This document shows, in pieces, positions 9,704 through 18,889 of a DNA stretch of 64,000 nt (positions are counted from its first letter, which is position 1; each line of letters begins with the position of its first letter). The stretch is from Arcicella sp040387735. GTDB taxonomy: Bacteria; Bacteroidota; Bacteroidia; Cytophagales; Spirosomataceae. The stretch covers positions 1-64,000 of the forward strand of contig JAZKDE010000067.1 of the NCBI GenBank assembly GCA_040387735.1, in the 5' to 3' direction. Made by a program: the position numbers and the translations under genes. Under the pieces are notes generated by a model, which saw only the letters and a program-made list of their open reading frames with translations, was not told the origin of the DNA and ran no database searches.

Positions 9704-10447
9704 TTAACTCAGTGCGACCACCGCATTGCCCAATCCCTCATTCATCACTTGATAGGTCATTTCTTTGAGTCTTTCTAAATCCGCCATCGTCATGCCTTTG
9801 GTTTCAATGGGTTTGTGAACCGTGGCTTTGAAAGGCATTCGGTAAATTAAAGGTTGTGGCACATCCGGAACCATCTGATAAGTGGTGGTTGAAGTCAGCG
9901 GTACAATCGGCAATTGTTGATGAATCGCCATAATAAAGGCTCCATCCTCGAAGGGATAATAAAGTTTAGGGGGATTTCGGGAAGCAATTCCTCCTTCGGG
10001 CGACATCAATACGCTTCTGCCCGATCGTAGCATTCGAATTGCCTGCAACATCGCCCTATTCCGACTCTGTTGGTCTTTGCGGTTAACCACAATGTGTAGA
10101 TTGCGGAACATATACCCGTACAAGGGCAATTCGCCAATATTTTTATCCCCAATTACCACAAAGAAGTTTCTGACTAATAAATGAATGGTAAAATTATCAA
10201 TGGGAGAGAAATGACTTCCGCAAAAAATATAGGTTTGCGAAGGATTGGGAACAAACTCATAATTAATTTCAATTTTGATACCCGCTAAAAAACAGAAAGC
10301 TCTACACCAATAAAAATTAATTTCATGGGCATAGACCTTCCAAGATTCTCGCTGAAGACAAATAAATATAAACGGAAAAAGCAGTAAGAATAAACCCATT
10401 ACCACCAATGCACACCACAGCGTATATAACCTACTGAGTAATTTCAT
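9704..10447 (-). CDS. 1-acyl-sn-glycerol-3-phosphate acyltransferase family protein (PlsC-like)
   Basis: This probably acylates lysophosphatidate (or a related lyso-lipid) at the inner membrane during phospholipid synthesis. The 247-residue protein has an N-terminal hydrophobic segment (about residues 8-31), the HX4D catalytic motif as H79-FSPI-D84, and the substrate-binding PEGG at 150-153 (SPEGGIASR). Length and motif spacing fit the PlsC family. It sits between the polysaccharide locus and metE on the same strand, but hairpins or long gaps on both sides argue for its own transcript. Related acyltransferases act on other lipids (for example ornithine lipids), so the exact substrate is not settled. 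Confidence 0.85.
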   Translation of the reverse strand: MKLLSRLYTLWCALVVMGLFLLLFPFIFICLQRESWKVYAHEINFYWCRAFCFLAGIKIEINYEFVPNPSQTYIFCGSHFSPIDNFTIHLLVRNFFVVIGDKNIGELPLYGYMFRNLHIVVNRKDQQSRNRAMLQAIRMLRSGRSVLMSPEGGIASRNPPKLYYPFEDGAFIMAIHQQLPIVPLTSTTTYQMVPDVPQPLIYRMPFKATVHKPIETKGMTMADLERLKEMTYQVMNEGLGNAVVALS

Positions 10448-10494
10448 ATTGTTGACTGTTGGGAGTTGTAAGTAGTGGTTTTGGGTATTTTAAA

Positions 10495-10521
10495 TACGGC
10501 TTTACTTTGTGCAAAGCCGTA
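10495..10521. terminator. Hairpin between plsC-like gene and sugar transferase gene
   Basis: TACGGCTTT and AAAGCCGTA form a perfect 9-bp stem with a 9-nt loop, 42 bp past the stop of the upstream minus-strand gene. Only a short T-rich stretch follows on the minus strand, so it is a plausible but weak terminator. It could equally be a dispersed palindrome. Confidence 0.45.
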
Positions 10522-10562
10522 CTTCTCTCGTACCTACCTTATATCTACGACTCAATCCTACC

Positions 10563-11954
10563 CTAATACGCTTTTAAATCTCCTTTTACAAAATCATAAA
10601 CGGTCATTGAAAAGATTTTCACGTCTAACCACGGCGTCCAATTCTCGATGTACCAAATATCAAATTCGACTCTTCTACGCATTAATTGAAAATCTTTGGT
10701 TTCTCCTCTTAAACCGTTTACCTGAGCCCAACCCGTAATACCAGGCTTTACCCAGTGACGAATCGAATAATTGTTGATGAGGCATTGACTCTCTTCATTA
10801 TGAGGAACGGCGTGCGGACGGGGCCCAACAATGGACATATTACCCAACAACACATTCACAAATTGCGGTAATTCATCCAGACTCGTTTTCCGTAAAAAAG
10901 CCCCGATTTTCGTAATCCGACAATCATTTTCTTGGGTTTGCTGAAATTTACCATCCACCACGATTCGACTTTCAATCTTCATGGTTCTGAATTTAAAACA
11001 CTGGAACAATTGATTATCCTGTCCCCAACGATCTTGAATAAAGAACACACTTCCTTTCGAATCCATTTTTATCAAGACGGCAATAATCGGAATTAACCAC
11101 GAAAGCACAAAAACGCAAACCGCCAAACTCAATACAATATCCGTTAGGCGTTTTACAATGCGAGGAAAACTTTGATTTAAGGGCTCATCCCGTACTAAAA
11201 CCATTGGAAAATTACCGAACATTTCCATCTTAAACTTATTGGAGTTAAAGCGAAAGTATTCAGGGATAATTCGGGTTCGGATGGCTTTTCTTTCGCAAAT
11301 ATTGATGATGCTATTTAATTGAACTTTATCAAAATTGGGTAAAGCCACAATAATTTCATCCACCTGAAAGCTCACTATAATCTTTTCGATTTCTTCAATG
11401 GTTCCTTTATATTGCCCATTCAGTTTTTCGTCCTTGAAGGAGTCCACAAAACCAACGGGATTATAGCCGAAATGGGGATTGGCCTTAATAAATTCGTAGA
11501 AAGACATTCCTACCTCAGTGCTACCAATAATTAAAACGTTCTTGACATTACTGCCCGTTTTCCGAAGATATTGAAACGTTTTTTTCAGTACATACTTCTT
11601 GATCACCAAAATTCCCGATAATAATCCACAATATTCAAGGACAAACCTCCGTGCGTGTTCGTGCGAATCGAGGATAAAAAATGCCAAAATAAGGACTAAA
11701 CCCTGAATTAGAATCGGTATTGTCAATAACAATAGCTCATCAATAAATTTTAGGGTTCTGAAATCATTATAAACATCAATCCATTTACTCGAAACGTACC
11801 AAGCGATAATTAATGCCACTAAAACTTCTCTATCAATGAAAAAAGTATTTCTGAGGCTGAAGATAGAAATAAGAAAAAACGATAGGGAAATTGCGGCAAA
11901 ATCAGTCAGTATTCGGACTCCATAGAAATCCTTCTCAAAGAAATTACTCTTCAT
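10563..11954 (-). CDS. Undecaprenyl-phosphate sugar phosphotransferase (WcaJ-like), copy 1
   Basis: A polyisoprenyl-phosphate hexose-1-phosphate transferase, which starts repeat-unit synthesis by loading a sugar phosphate onto undecaprenyl phosphate. The 463-residue protein has N-terminal membrane segments (about 15-110), a Rossmann-like middle domain (NVLIIGSTEVGMSF), another membrane segment near residue 270, and the catalytic C-terminal domain with CFKFRTM, KTSLDELPQ, IVGPRPHAVPHNEE and KPGITGWAQVNGLRGET. It is the last gene of the polysaccharide locus in the direction of transcription. It follows a same-length paralogue at 12176-13567 after a 221-nt gap. Which sugar is transferred cannot be told from the sequence. 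Confidence 0.92.
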   Translation of the reverse strand: MKSNFFEKDFYGVRILTDFAAISLSFFLISIFSLRNTFFIDREVLVALIIAWYVSSKWIDVYNDFRTLKFIDELLLLTIPILIQGLVLILAFFILDSHEHARRFVLEYCGLLSGILVIKKYVLKKTFQYLRKTGSNVKNVLIIGSTEVGMSFYEFIKANPHFGYNPVGFVDSFKDEKLNGQYKGTIEEIEKIIVSFQVDEIIVALPNFDKVQLNSIINICERKAIRTRIIPEYFRFNSNKFKMEMFGNFPMVLVRDEPLNQSFPRIVKRLTDIVLSLAVCVFVLSWLIPIIAVLIKMDSKGSVFFIQDRWGQDNQLFQCFKFRTMKIESRIVVDGKFQQTQENDCRITKIGAFLRKTSLDELPQFVNVLLGNMSIVGPRPHAVPHNEESQCLINNYSIRHWVKPGITGWAQVNGLRGETKDFQLMRRRVEFDIWYIENWTPWLDVKIFSMTVYDFVKGDLKAY

Positions 11955-12175
11955 ATTATGTTGTGTGTGTTAATGTTTTTAATAATGGGTAATCCAAGGT
12001 ATTAACGTAAAAATAGGGCATATTTTTGGGTTAATTGTGCAAAATATCAATCTAATCATTTCATTAGTGTAGAAAAACAAATAACGAATGAGCAATATAG
12101 TGTTTGACTTTTCTTAGCTAAGATAGGCAATTAAATGTTATTTCCAAAAAAATATTGAAAATTGGTGATAATATC

Positions 12176-13567
12176 TTAATACGCCAATTGATCACCTTTG
12201 ATAAAATCATAAATGGTCATGGCAAAAATCTTGAAATCTAACCAAGGCGTCCAATTTTCGATGTACCAAATATCAAATTCTACCCTTCTACGCATTAATT
12301 GAAAATCTTTGGTTTCTCCCCGCAAGCCATTCACTTGCGCCCAACCCGTAATACCCGGTTTTACCCAGTGACGAATCGAATAATTATTAATCAATAATTG
12401 GCTTTCTTCATTGTGCGGTACGGCGTGCGGACGGGGCCCAACAATGGACATATCTCCCCAAAGTACATTCAAAAACTGAGGAAATTCATCCAGACTCGTT
12501 TTCCGCAAAAAAGCACCAATTTTCGTAATGCGGTTATCTTTCTCGGTAGTCTGTTGAAACTTTCCTTCTACTACCAAATTGCTATCCGCCCGCATGGTTC
12601 TAAATTTCAGACAAGTAAATAACTTATTATCTTGCCCCCAACGAGGTTGCAGATAAAAGACACTCCCCTTTGAATCCATTTTGATTAAAATTGCCACGAT
12701 GGGTAGTAGCCACGAAAGGATAAAAATACAGATAAGTAGGCTCAAGACTATATCCATTGACCTTTTTATAAACCTCGAAAAAAAATGATTCAGCGGTTCA
12801 TCTCTCACCAAAATGATTGGAAATTTCCCAAACATTTCCATTTTGTATTTATTGGAATTAAAATTAAAGTAATCGGGGATAATTCTTGTCCTGATTCCCT
12901 TATTTTCGCTGATTTGGGTTAATTTATTCAATTGTTTCTTATCGAAAGTAGGCAAAGCAACAATCAATTCATCCACTTTATACTCCATGATGACCCGCTC
13001 AATTTCGTCGATATTTCCTTTATACTGACCATTCAAGCTTTCATTTTTCTTATAATCCACAAAACCAACGGCATGATACCCAAAATGGGGGTTGGCTTTA
13101 ATAAAATCAAAAAAAGATAGACCCGATTCCGTACTGCCAACAATCAGCAGATTCTTGACATTTTTTCCATTCGCTCGCAAATATTGGATTATTTTTTTAC
13201 CCACGTATTTTTTGATGGTGAGGATCCCTAAAAGTAAACTGCTGTATTCGGTGACAAATTTGCGGGCGTGGAAGTGGTCATTCGCTAAAAAGAAAATAAT
13301 AATAATAACCAAGCATTGAATGAATACGAGAGGAAATAACAGGAGAAACTCATCAATAAATTTCAAGGTCCTAAAATCATTATAAACCCCCACCGATTTT
13401 CCCGCAAAATACCAGGATAATAGTAGAAAAAACAGCACCTCCCGATCGTGGTTAAAGGCATTTCGGTGGCTCAATATTGAGATGGCATAATAGGCAATAA
13501 TAATTGAAATAAAATCGGTCAGGATACGAAATTTGTAAAAATCGTTTTCAAATACGTTCTTTCTCAT
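12176..13567 (-). CDS. Undecaprenyl-phosphate sugar phosphotransferase (WcaJ-like), copy 2
   Basis: A tandem paralogue of the gene at 10563-11954, with identical length (463 residues) and the same architecture: membrane-spanning N-terminus, Rossmann-like domain (NLLIVGSTESGLSF) and catalytic domain (CLKFRTM, KTSLDEFPQ, IVGPRPHAVPHNEE, KPGITGWAQVNGLRGET). The last 60-70 residues of the two copies are almost the same, while the N-terminal membrane region is clearly diverged. This suggests constraint or gene conversion at the catalytic end. Having two initiating transferases in one locus could give two starting sugars or functional backup. A 548-nt gap separates it from the upstream glycosyltransferase. 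Confidence 0.92.
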   Translation of the reverse strand: MRKNVFENDFYKFRILTDFISIIIAYYAISILSHRNAFNHDREVLFFLLLSWYFAGKSVGVYNDFRTLKFIDEFLLLFPLVFIQCLVIIIIFFLANDHFHARKFVTEYSSLLLGILTIKKYVGKKIIQYLRANGKNVKNLLIVGSTESGLSFFDFIKANPHFGYHAVGFVDYKKNESLNGQYKGNIDEIERVIMEYKVDELIVALPTFDKKQLNKLTQISENKGIRTRIIPDYFNFNSNKYKMEMFGKFPIILVRDEPLNHFFSRFIKRSMDIVLSLLICIFILSWLLPIVAILIKMDSKGSVFYLQPRWGQDNKLFTCLKFRTMRADSNLVVEGKFQQTTEKDNRITKIGAFLRKTSLDEFPQFLNVLWGDMSIVGPRPHAVPHNEESQLLINNYSIRHWVKPGITGWAQVNGLRGETKDFQLMRRRVEFDIWYIENWTPWLDFKIFAMTIYDFIKGDQLAY

Positions 13568-14115
13568 ACCTCAGGTGGTTGTTATTAAAAATTTAATAAT
13601 GGCTCTATAAAACAATTAATTTGCTGATATCAGACAGCGTAAAAAGACTACCCCAATCCAATATCAAATTACGCTATGCCTTGCAGCGATAGCTTGGTAA
13701 AAAATCTCATTTAAATTTAAAACAATAAGATACATCGAGTCAAATCGTAGGATTTAACCTTTGAAGAATGTTTGACAGAATTTTTCAATTCAGTTTAGTG
13801 GCGGTATTGGGTACTTAGGTTATGCTAAATTTACGATAATAAGATTAACTAAACAAAAAGACTTATTAAACGGTACATAAGGTATCGAATGATAAGTCTT
13901 AAGTTAAAAAAACACACGAAGAATATGGAAATTAAGCCGAAATATTACTATATATTCTTTCAATAGTAATATAAAAAATACCATAAGCCGGAGAACCGAC
14001 ATTCATCATCAAGGTTGATCACTTATGTATTTTTCGAGTTTTACTTAAAAATATAACCTCTCTTCATTCAAACGGAACCATAAAATTTAGAGTACCTTTA
14101 TCAATGACGCTGATC
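13568..14115. other. 548-bp intergenic region inside the polysaccharide locus
   Basis: No coding frame or known RNA is recognised here. It is A+T-rich. An inverted repeat, AAGACTTAT (13858-13866) and ATAAGTCTT (13892-13900), has a 25-nt loop. The length suggests that the two sugar transferase genes downstream have their own promoter, but I found no good TTG/TAnnTTTG pair on the minus strand. Confidence 0.5.
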
Positions 14116-15336
14116 TTAGCTTGTAAGTTCTATCATTTTTTTCTCAAAGTCTATCATTATTTGTTCCTTATCAAGAAATTTTTGTGCGTAAGCTCGGGCA
14201 TTTTTACGATAGATTGCAGTATTTTCAAGTGAATATTGTTCAATACCTGCTTTAAGTGCTATTAGCGATTCGGGTTCTACAAGTAAACCTGCTTGATTTT
14301 GTTCAATAATATCATACAAGGACGTTCCTTCCAAGGCGGTAACTATCGCAAAAGCTCCTGCCGATAGGATACTCGTCAATTTAGAAGGAAGCACTAAATC
14401 TGAAGCCGATTTTTTCTGCAATACCAAGTGGATATCGGCCGTCGCTAAAAGATTGGATAATTTATGGTATGGCTGCAAGGGAAAAAATCTAATATTTTTT
14501 AATTGAGCATCCTGTACTTTTTCTATCAGCTTTTGTTTAAATCCACCTTCCCCTACCATCATAAATTGAATTAGGGGTAATTCCTTGGCTACTTCAATAA
14601 TCATTTCCAAACCTTGCTTCTCCGCAATTGTCCCTGAATATTGTACTATAATATCATTAGCTTTGTAACCTAATTCCTCCCGAAGTGAATTTGTTGAATC
14701 TAAAGGCTTGATGCTTAATGTATCCACCCAATTGGGGAAAAGTAAATATTTATTAATTTTTATTTTTTTTGTTTTTAGTTTTTTTATCATCCCTTCACTA
14801 ATGGTCGAAATGACCGTTGCTCCATTCATAATAAATTTTTCAAGCCTGAATAAAATTTTAATAGCTTTTTTATTCTTAATCATTCCCAAGTCATTCACCA
14901 TATCCACTTGCAAGTCTTGGATATGATAAATAAATGACATTCCTCTTAATTTACTGTAAAAATAAGGTATTAAGCCAAGTTGAAAAGGAGGACATACACA
15001 AATTACCACATCAAATTTTGGGGTAAAAAAGATTTTGAACCAGTAAATAAGGGATGCTAAAACAAAGGAAGTTTCTAACAAAATGCGTTTAAAAGCAGTT
15101 ACTTTAGAAGGAACATAAAGCGGACAACGGTGTACTACAACGCCGTTAATTATTTCAGTGTGCCACCATTTCGATTGATAACTTTCATTAATTTTCCAAG
15201 CTGGGTAATAAGGCATCGCAGTAACTACCTCAACCTCATGCCCTCGGGATGCCAACCATTCACAAGCCTCACCACTATACTTTCCGCTACCCGTTAATTC
15301 TGGATAATAATTTATTCCGTAAAAAAGTATTCGCAT
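14116..15336 (-). CDS. Glycosyltransferase family 4, WcaI/WbuB-like
   Basis: A GT-B fold glycosyltransferase predicted to add one sugar to the lipid-linked repeat unit at the inner face of the membrane. The start MRILFYGINYYPELTGSGKY is the hallmark of the WcaI/WbuB group, which decides ATG 15336; an upstream in-frame TTG (15360) adds eight unlikely residues. The C-terminal half carries the nucleotide-sugar site region (IIVQYSGTIAEKQGLEMII and a Ser/Gly-rich LPSKLTSILSAGAFAIVT). A hydrophobic segment around residues 85-105 is common in this group. It is separated from the preceding FkbM gene by 137 nt. Confidence 0.88.
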   Translation of the reverse strand: MRILFYGINYYPELTGSGKYSGEACEWLASRGHEVEVVTAMPYYPAWKINESYQSKWWHTEIINGVVVHRCPLYVPSKVTAFKRILLETSFVLASLIYWFKIFFTPKFDVVICVCPPFQLGLIPYFYSKLRGMSFIYHIQDLQVDMVNDLGMIKNKKAIKILFRLEKFIMNGATVISTISEGMIKKLKTKKIKINKYLLFPNWVDTLSIKPLDSTNSLREELGYKANDIIVQYSGTIAEKQGLEMIIEVAKELPLIQFMMVGEGGFKQKLIEKVQDAQLKNIRFFPLQPYHKLSNLLATADIHLVLQKKSASDLVLPSKLTSILSAGAFAIVTALEGTSLYDIIEQNQAGLLVEPESLIALKAGIEQYSLENTAIYRKNARAYAQKFLDKEQIMIDFEKKMIELTS

Positions 15337-15473
15337 TCTTTTAATTTTCTTTAGTTTCAACTCATTATACTTATAATTCTACGATATTGTAAGTAAACAT
15401 TATGTTAAATGAGAGAATCTGTATGCAGATAAACTAATTATAAGTCTATTTTTAACTGAGAAGACAATGAATA

Positions 15474-16214
15474 TTAGATTTTTATACGTTGATAAAGCAT
15501 ATCCATTTGCAATATTTGATTGCTGTTTGTAGGGAGTACACCTACTGGGCTAATTAGTTTAAATCCTTTATTACGAATGTAATCATGCATTTCATCAAAT
15601 AATGGCTCATTTTCATACATAGGAACAAAAGACATTTCTAAAAGTAAATAATCTACTGAATTCAAAAATAAATCTGCTCCAAGCAGAACTTGTTTTTCAA
15701 ACCCTTGTACATCCAACTTTAAAAATATAGGTTCTTCTAATTTCTTTGAAAATATAAAATTATCAAGCTTTTCTACTTGAACACTGATTTTTTTATAAGT
15801 AGCCGTTTCTGGAATAGCCTCTTTTTGCTCTTTACTCACTTCGAGAGCTGAACTTGCATGGGAGTGTTCATTTTGAAAAAAATCAATTGTGCCATCTGCA
15901 TTACCTAATGCTGAATGATACACTTTAATATTTTTAGTACCTTCAGTATTAGATTTTAATTTTTCAAATGTTTCAGGCACTGGTTCAAAGCAGTAAATTT
16001 GAGCATTAGGATAAAATTTACTACAGGCAACACCAAATTGACCAATATTTGCCCCAACGTCTATGATTGATTTTAAATCTGGTACAATTGTATTGCATTT
16101 TTCGAGTATGCCAAATGACGCTATTGATCTGGTATTTGAAGATAAGTATTTTAGTCCTCCATTTTTAGAAAACAAAATATTTATTACTGATATTAAAATG
16201 TTTAAACCTTTCAT
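15474..16214 (-). CDS. FkbM-family SAM-dependent methyltransferase
   Basis: Probably O-methylates a sugar of the polysaccharide made by this locus. The 246-residue protein has the SAM-binding loop IIDVGANIGQFG (about residue 50), the acidic FEPVPETFEKL that contacts SAM, and the FkbM signature FLKLDVQGFEKQVLLGA near residue 165. It overlaps the preceding glycosyltransferase gene by 4 bp (ATGA), so the two are translationally coupled. The acceptor is unknown; FkbM proteins act on many hydroxyls. Confidence 0.9.
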   Translation of the reverse strand: MKGLNILISVINILFSKNGGLKYLSSNTRSIASFGILEKCNTIVPDLKSIIDVGANIGQFGVACSKFYPNAQIYCFEPVPETFEKLKSNTEGTKNIKVYHSALGNADGTIDFFQNEHSHASSALEVSKEQKEAIPETATYKKISVQVEKLDNFIFSKKLEEPIFLKLDVQGFEKQVLLGADLFLNSVDYLLLEMSFVPMYENEPLFDEMHDYIRNKGFKLISPVGVLPTNSNQILQMDMLYQRIKI

Positions 16215-17305
16215 AGCTTATTGAAAATATTTAAAATATTATTAAAAAAAAGTTCTTCGGTAAATGAATTTTTTATTTTTTTATAGTTTGTAAAAGCTTT
16301 TGCATCTATTTCATTTTGTAAATTAGAATTAATTTGTTCAAGAGTATCAGCAATTGAAATTGGGGATTTTTTATCTACAAAATATCCATTATCATTACTT
16401 ACTATATCTTCAATTCCTCCTTGCCGTGTAGTTATAATTATATTTCCAGTGGCCATAGCTTCAAGAATAGATATCGGTTGACCTTCAATCTTATAATACG
16501 TTGGGAGAATAAATATATTAGATTCAACTAAAACATTTTTCTTTTCATTACCTTCTACAATTCCTATATACGAAACAGAATCCTTTAAAAAGTCAAATTT
16601 ATTTTTAACGCTTTCAAATATTTGGGTATCTATTTTACCAGCAAATATTGCGTTAAATCTTATTTCTTTTTCTTTTAAAATAATTAAGGCATCTAAAATA
16701 TCAACAAATCCTTTCTCTACAATTAAGTTGCTTAGAAATAAAATTCTTAATTTATCCGTTTTTTTAGGTTGAAAATAGCTATTTATAAGATTATCTGTGA
16801 CAAAGTTTTTAACTATTGATATTTTATCTATTGGCAAAAAAAGTGTCAAATTTGGTAAAAGACTTTCGGATAGAACAATCCCTTGTGAGGCTTTTGAAAT
16901 TAGTCTATACCAAATTTTTTGCTTTATATATTGTTGAATCTTATAATTTGAATCAAAGTTGTTTCCATGTATATGAATAACATATTTTTTTTTAACTATT
17001 TGACATAATAATATAAATGGAGCGTATTTCAAAATTCCATAAAAAGTAAGCCCTGGTGTCATATAAATAATATCACTTCCAACTATTTTGTACAACTGAA
17101 TATATTTTTGAAAAAAAGTGATAGATTTAAAAAATGAAAATTTATCTCCTTGCTGAGATGAAATTTGATTTGTATTAGTATCAATAAAAGAAAACGGCTT
17201 CTTAGCTTTTACAAACCAGTTTAGTAAGATTTTATTAGAAAGCGAACAGCCATTGAGTGGTAAAGGTAATGGACCTATAATAAGTATCCGAATTTTATTT
17301 TTCAT
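16211..17305 (-). CDS. Glycosyltransferase family 4 (GT-B)
   Basis: A 364-residue retaining glycosyltransferase of the polysaccharide locus. Seen are the N-terminal IRILIIGPLPLPLNGCS loop, the C-terminal domain opening LRILFLSNLIVEKGF, and the nucleotide-sugar-binding EX7E region (ISILEAMATGNIIITTRQGGIEDIV). It overlaps both neighbours by 4 bp (ATGA at 17302-17305 and 16211-16214), so it lies in a tightly coupled operon between the polymerase and the FkbM gene. Donor and acceptor sugars are unknown. Confidence 0.9.
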   Translation of the reverse strand: MKNKIRILIIGPLPLPLNGCSLSNKILLNWFVKAKKPFSFIDTNTNQISSQQGDKFSFFKSITFFQKYIQLYKIVGSDIIYMTPGLTFYGILKYAPFILLCQIVKKKYVIHIHGNNFDSNYKIQQYIKQKIWYRLISKASQGIVLSESLLPNLTLFLPIDKISIVKNFVTDNLINSYFQPKKTDKLRILFLSNLIVEKGFVDILDALIILKEKEIRFNAIFAGKIDTQIFESVKNKFDFLKDSVSYIGIVEGNEKKNVLVESNIFILPTYYKIEGQPISILEAMATGNIIITTRQGGIEDIVSNDNGYFVDKKSPISIADTLEQINSNLQNEIDAKAFTNYKKIKNSFTEELFFNNILNIFNKL

Positions 17306-18720
17306 CGACTATTTTTTTTATTTCTATTCCATATAATTTTTAACCCAAACAACTTTAACGCTGTATAATATGCTGAAATAATACCTACATAATAAGCAAT
17401 TGATGTCATGAGAGAACCCCTTAAAATAAATAAAATCATTCCAGCTGAAATAGCTAAAAATATCATTATCATTTCAGATTCTGTATTTTGATTTTTTTGG
17501 AATAAAGTGGTCTGTCTAAATCTTAAATCAAATTTAGCTACCATATTTCCAAGCAATAGAGCAATTAAAATAATTCCAATTATTCCAAAGGATATATATA
17601 TTTCCGCAACAAGTGGACATGAAATATTATCAAAAGTTTCATCTTCTAAAGACAGGGTATTTATTTTCTTTGATAATAATAATTGTCCAGTAGTTATAGG
17701 TTTTGTTATCCATAAAACTCGAGGAATAAAAAAAAGTATAGCTCCTAAAATATTCTCACCATATAAGAAATCTTTGGTTTGAACATATTTTACTGACATC
17801 ATTAATACTTCAAAAGCATCAAAATGTATTGTCTTTACAAATATTGATGTATTAATTGTCAATTTTACTGAACTCAAATCATCTATATTATCAATATATC
17901 TTAGTGAACTTAGATAGAATGAAAAGAACAACCCTATTGCCAAATAAAGCAGAACTATCCACCCAGAACGTTCTCTTTTCATAAAAAAAACAGAATAAAT
18001 AACCATGAAAATTGTAAAAATATAAAATCTGGGTTTTGCAATTGGACTATTATAGATTATTGCTATTATCAATAGAAAAAAAAGATTTTTCTTAGCAATT
18101 CTTATTTTCATTTTATGTGCTATTACAAAAATAAATACAGTAAGCGGAGAAATATAATTAGCATATACTAAAATAAATATTTGCGAAGATCTTTTTAAAA
18201 ACTCTTCGAAGTAACTTCTAAAAAAAAAGACTTGCCAACCTATAAAAACAACAACATATGTTGTAAAAATTAGAATAAAAAGAGAATACCACTTTATAAT
18301 ACTAATATTTAACTTATTTCTTACGACTCTGACAGAATAAATTGTATTATCAAAATATTTTCTATAGTAATTGCAATAATAAAATAGATTAAAATAAAAA
18401 ATTATCATTAAACTTTTTTCTACTAAGAAAATAACATCAGTACCGAATATGAAATAATTAAAAGAACTTGAATTTAACTGTAGAAGTGGTATTAAATAGA
18501 AAAAGAAAAAGTTAAAAAATGAATAAATTAAATTTATTGAAAGTTTTTGTACAGATACTGAGAAAAGCATACTTGATAGTGTAAGACTTCCTATTGCAAT
18601 TAAATAACTATTCATTTCACTAAATACATATTTTTCAATTAATATAGTACTAAGAATTGTACAAATCAAAATAGAAAATAAAAAATAATTTATTAATTTA
18701 TTTAAATTTTTATCCTTCAC
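17302..18720 (-). CDS. O-antigen/capsule polymerase (Wzy-like)
   Basis: A 472-residue, very hydrophobic protein with about ten to twelve predicted membrane segments and a larger periplasmic loop in the second half (about residues 270-370). This is the general look of Wzy polymerases, which join repeat units in the periplasm. Sequence conservation in Wzy is very low, so the call rests on topology and on its place between a flippase and glycosyltransferases. The start chosen is GTG 18720; the next ATG (M36) would remove the first membrane helix. The 3' end overlaps the following glycosyltransferase by 4 bp. Confidence 0.75.
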   Translation of the reverse strand: MKDKNLNKLINYFLFSILICTILSTILIEKYVFSEMNSYLIAIGSLTLSSMLFSVSVQKLSINLIYSFFNFFFFYLIPLLQLNSSSFNYFIFGTDVIFLVEKSLMIIFYFNLFYYCNYYRKYFDNTIYSVRVVRNKLNISIIKWYSLFILIFTTYVVVFIGWQVFFFRSYFEEFLKRSSQIFILVYANYISPLTVFIFVIAHKMKIRIAKKNLFFLLIIAIIYNSPIAKPRFYIFTIFMVIYSVFFMKRERSGWIVLLYLAIGLFFSFYLSSLRYIDNIDDLSSVKLTINTSIFVKTIHFDAFEVLMMSVKYVQTKDFLYGENILGAILFFIPRVLWITKPITTGQLLLSKKINTLSLEDETFDNISCPLVAEIYISFGIIGIILIALLLGNMVAKFDLRFRQTTLFQKNQNTESEMIMIFLAISAGMILFILRGSLMTSIAYYVGIISAYYTALKLFGLKIIWNRNKKNSR

Positions 18721-18889
18721 TTTATTTTACAGGTTTAATTAGAAAAAATCGAAATTGAATAATTTAGAATATGAATACAAAAATTTTAATATAAAAATAA
18801 ATTTAGTAAAAAGTTATTTTTATATTAACTACTTGAAAGCTGTAAGTATTCAAAAGCATTTAATAAAATAGAAAATGTCATATTTCCTT

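Noticed and set aside
13799..13812. GGCGGTA-like sequence resembling the RfaH ops/JUMPstart element
   Set aside because: It is on the plus strand, while the polysaccharide genes are transcribed from the minus strand, and only the first seven bases match.
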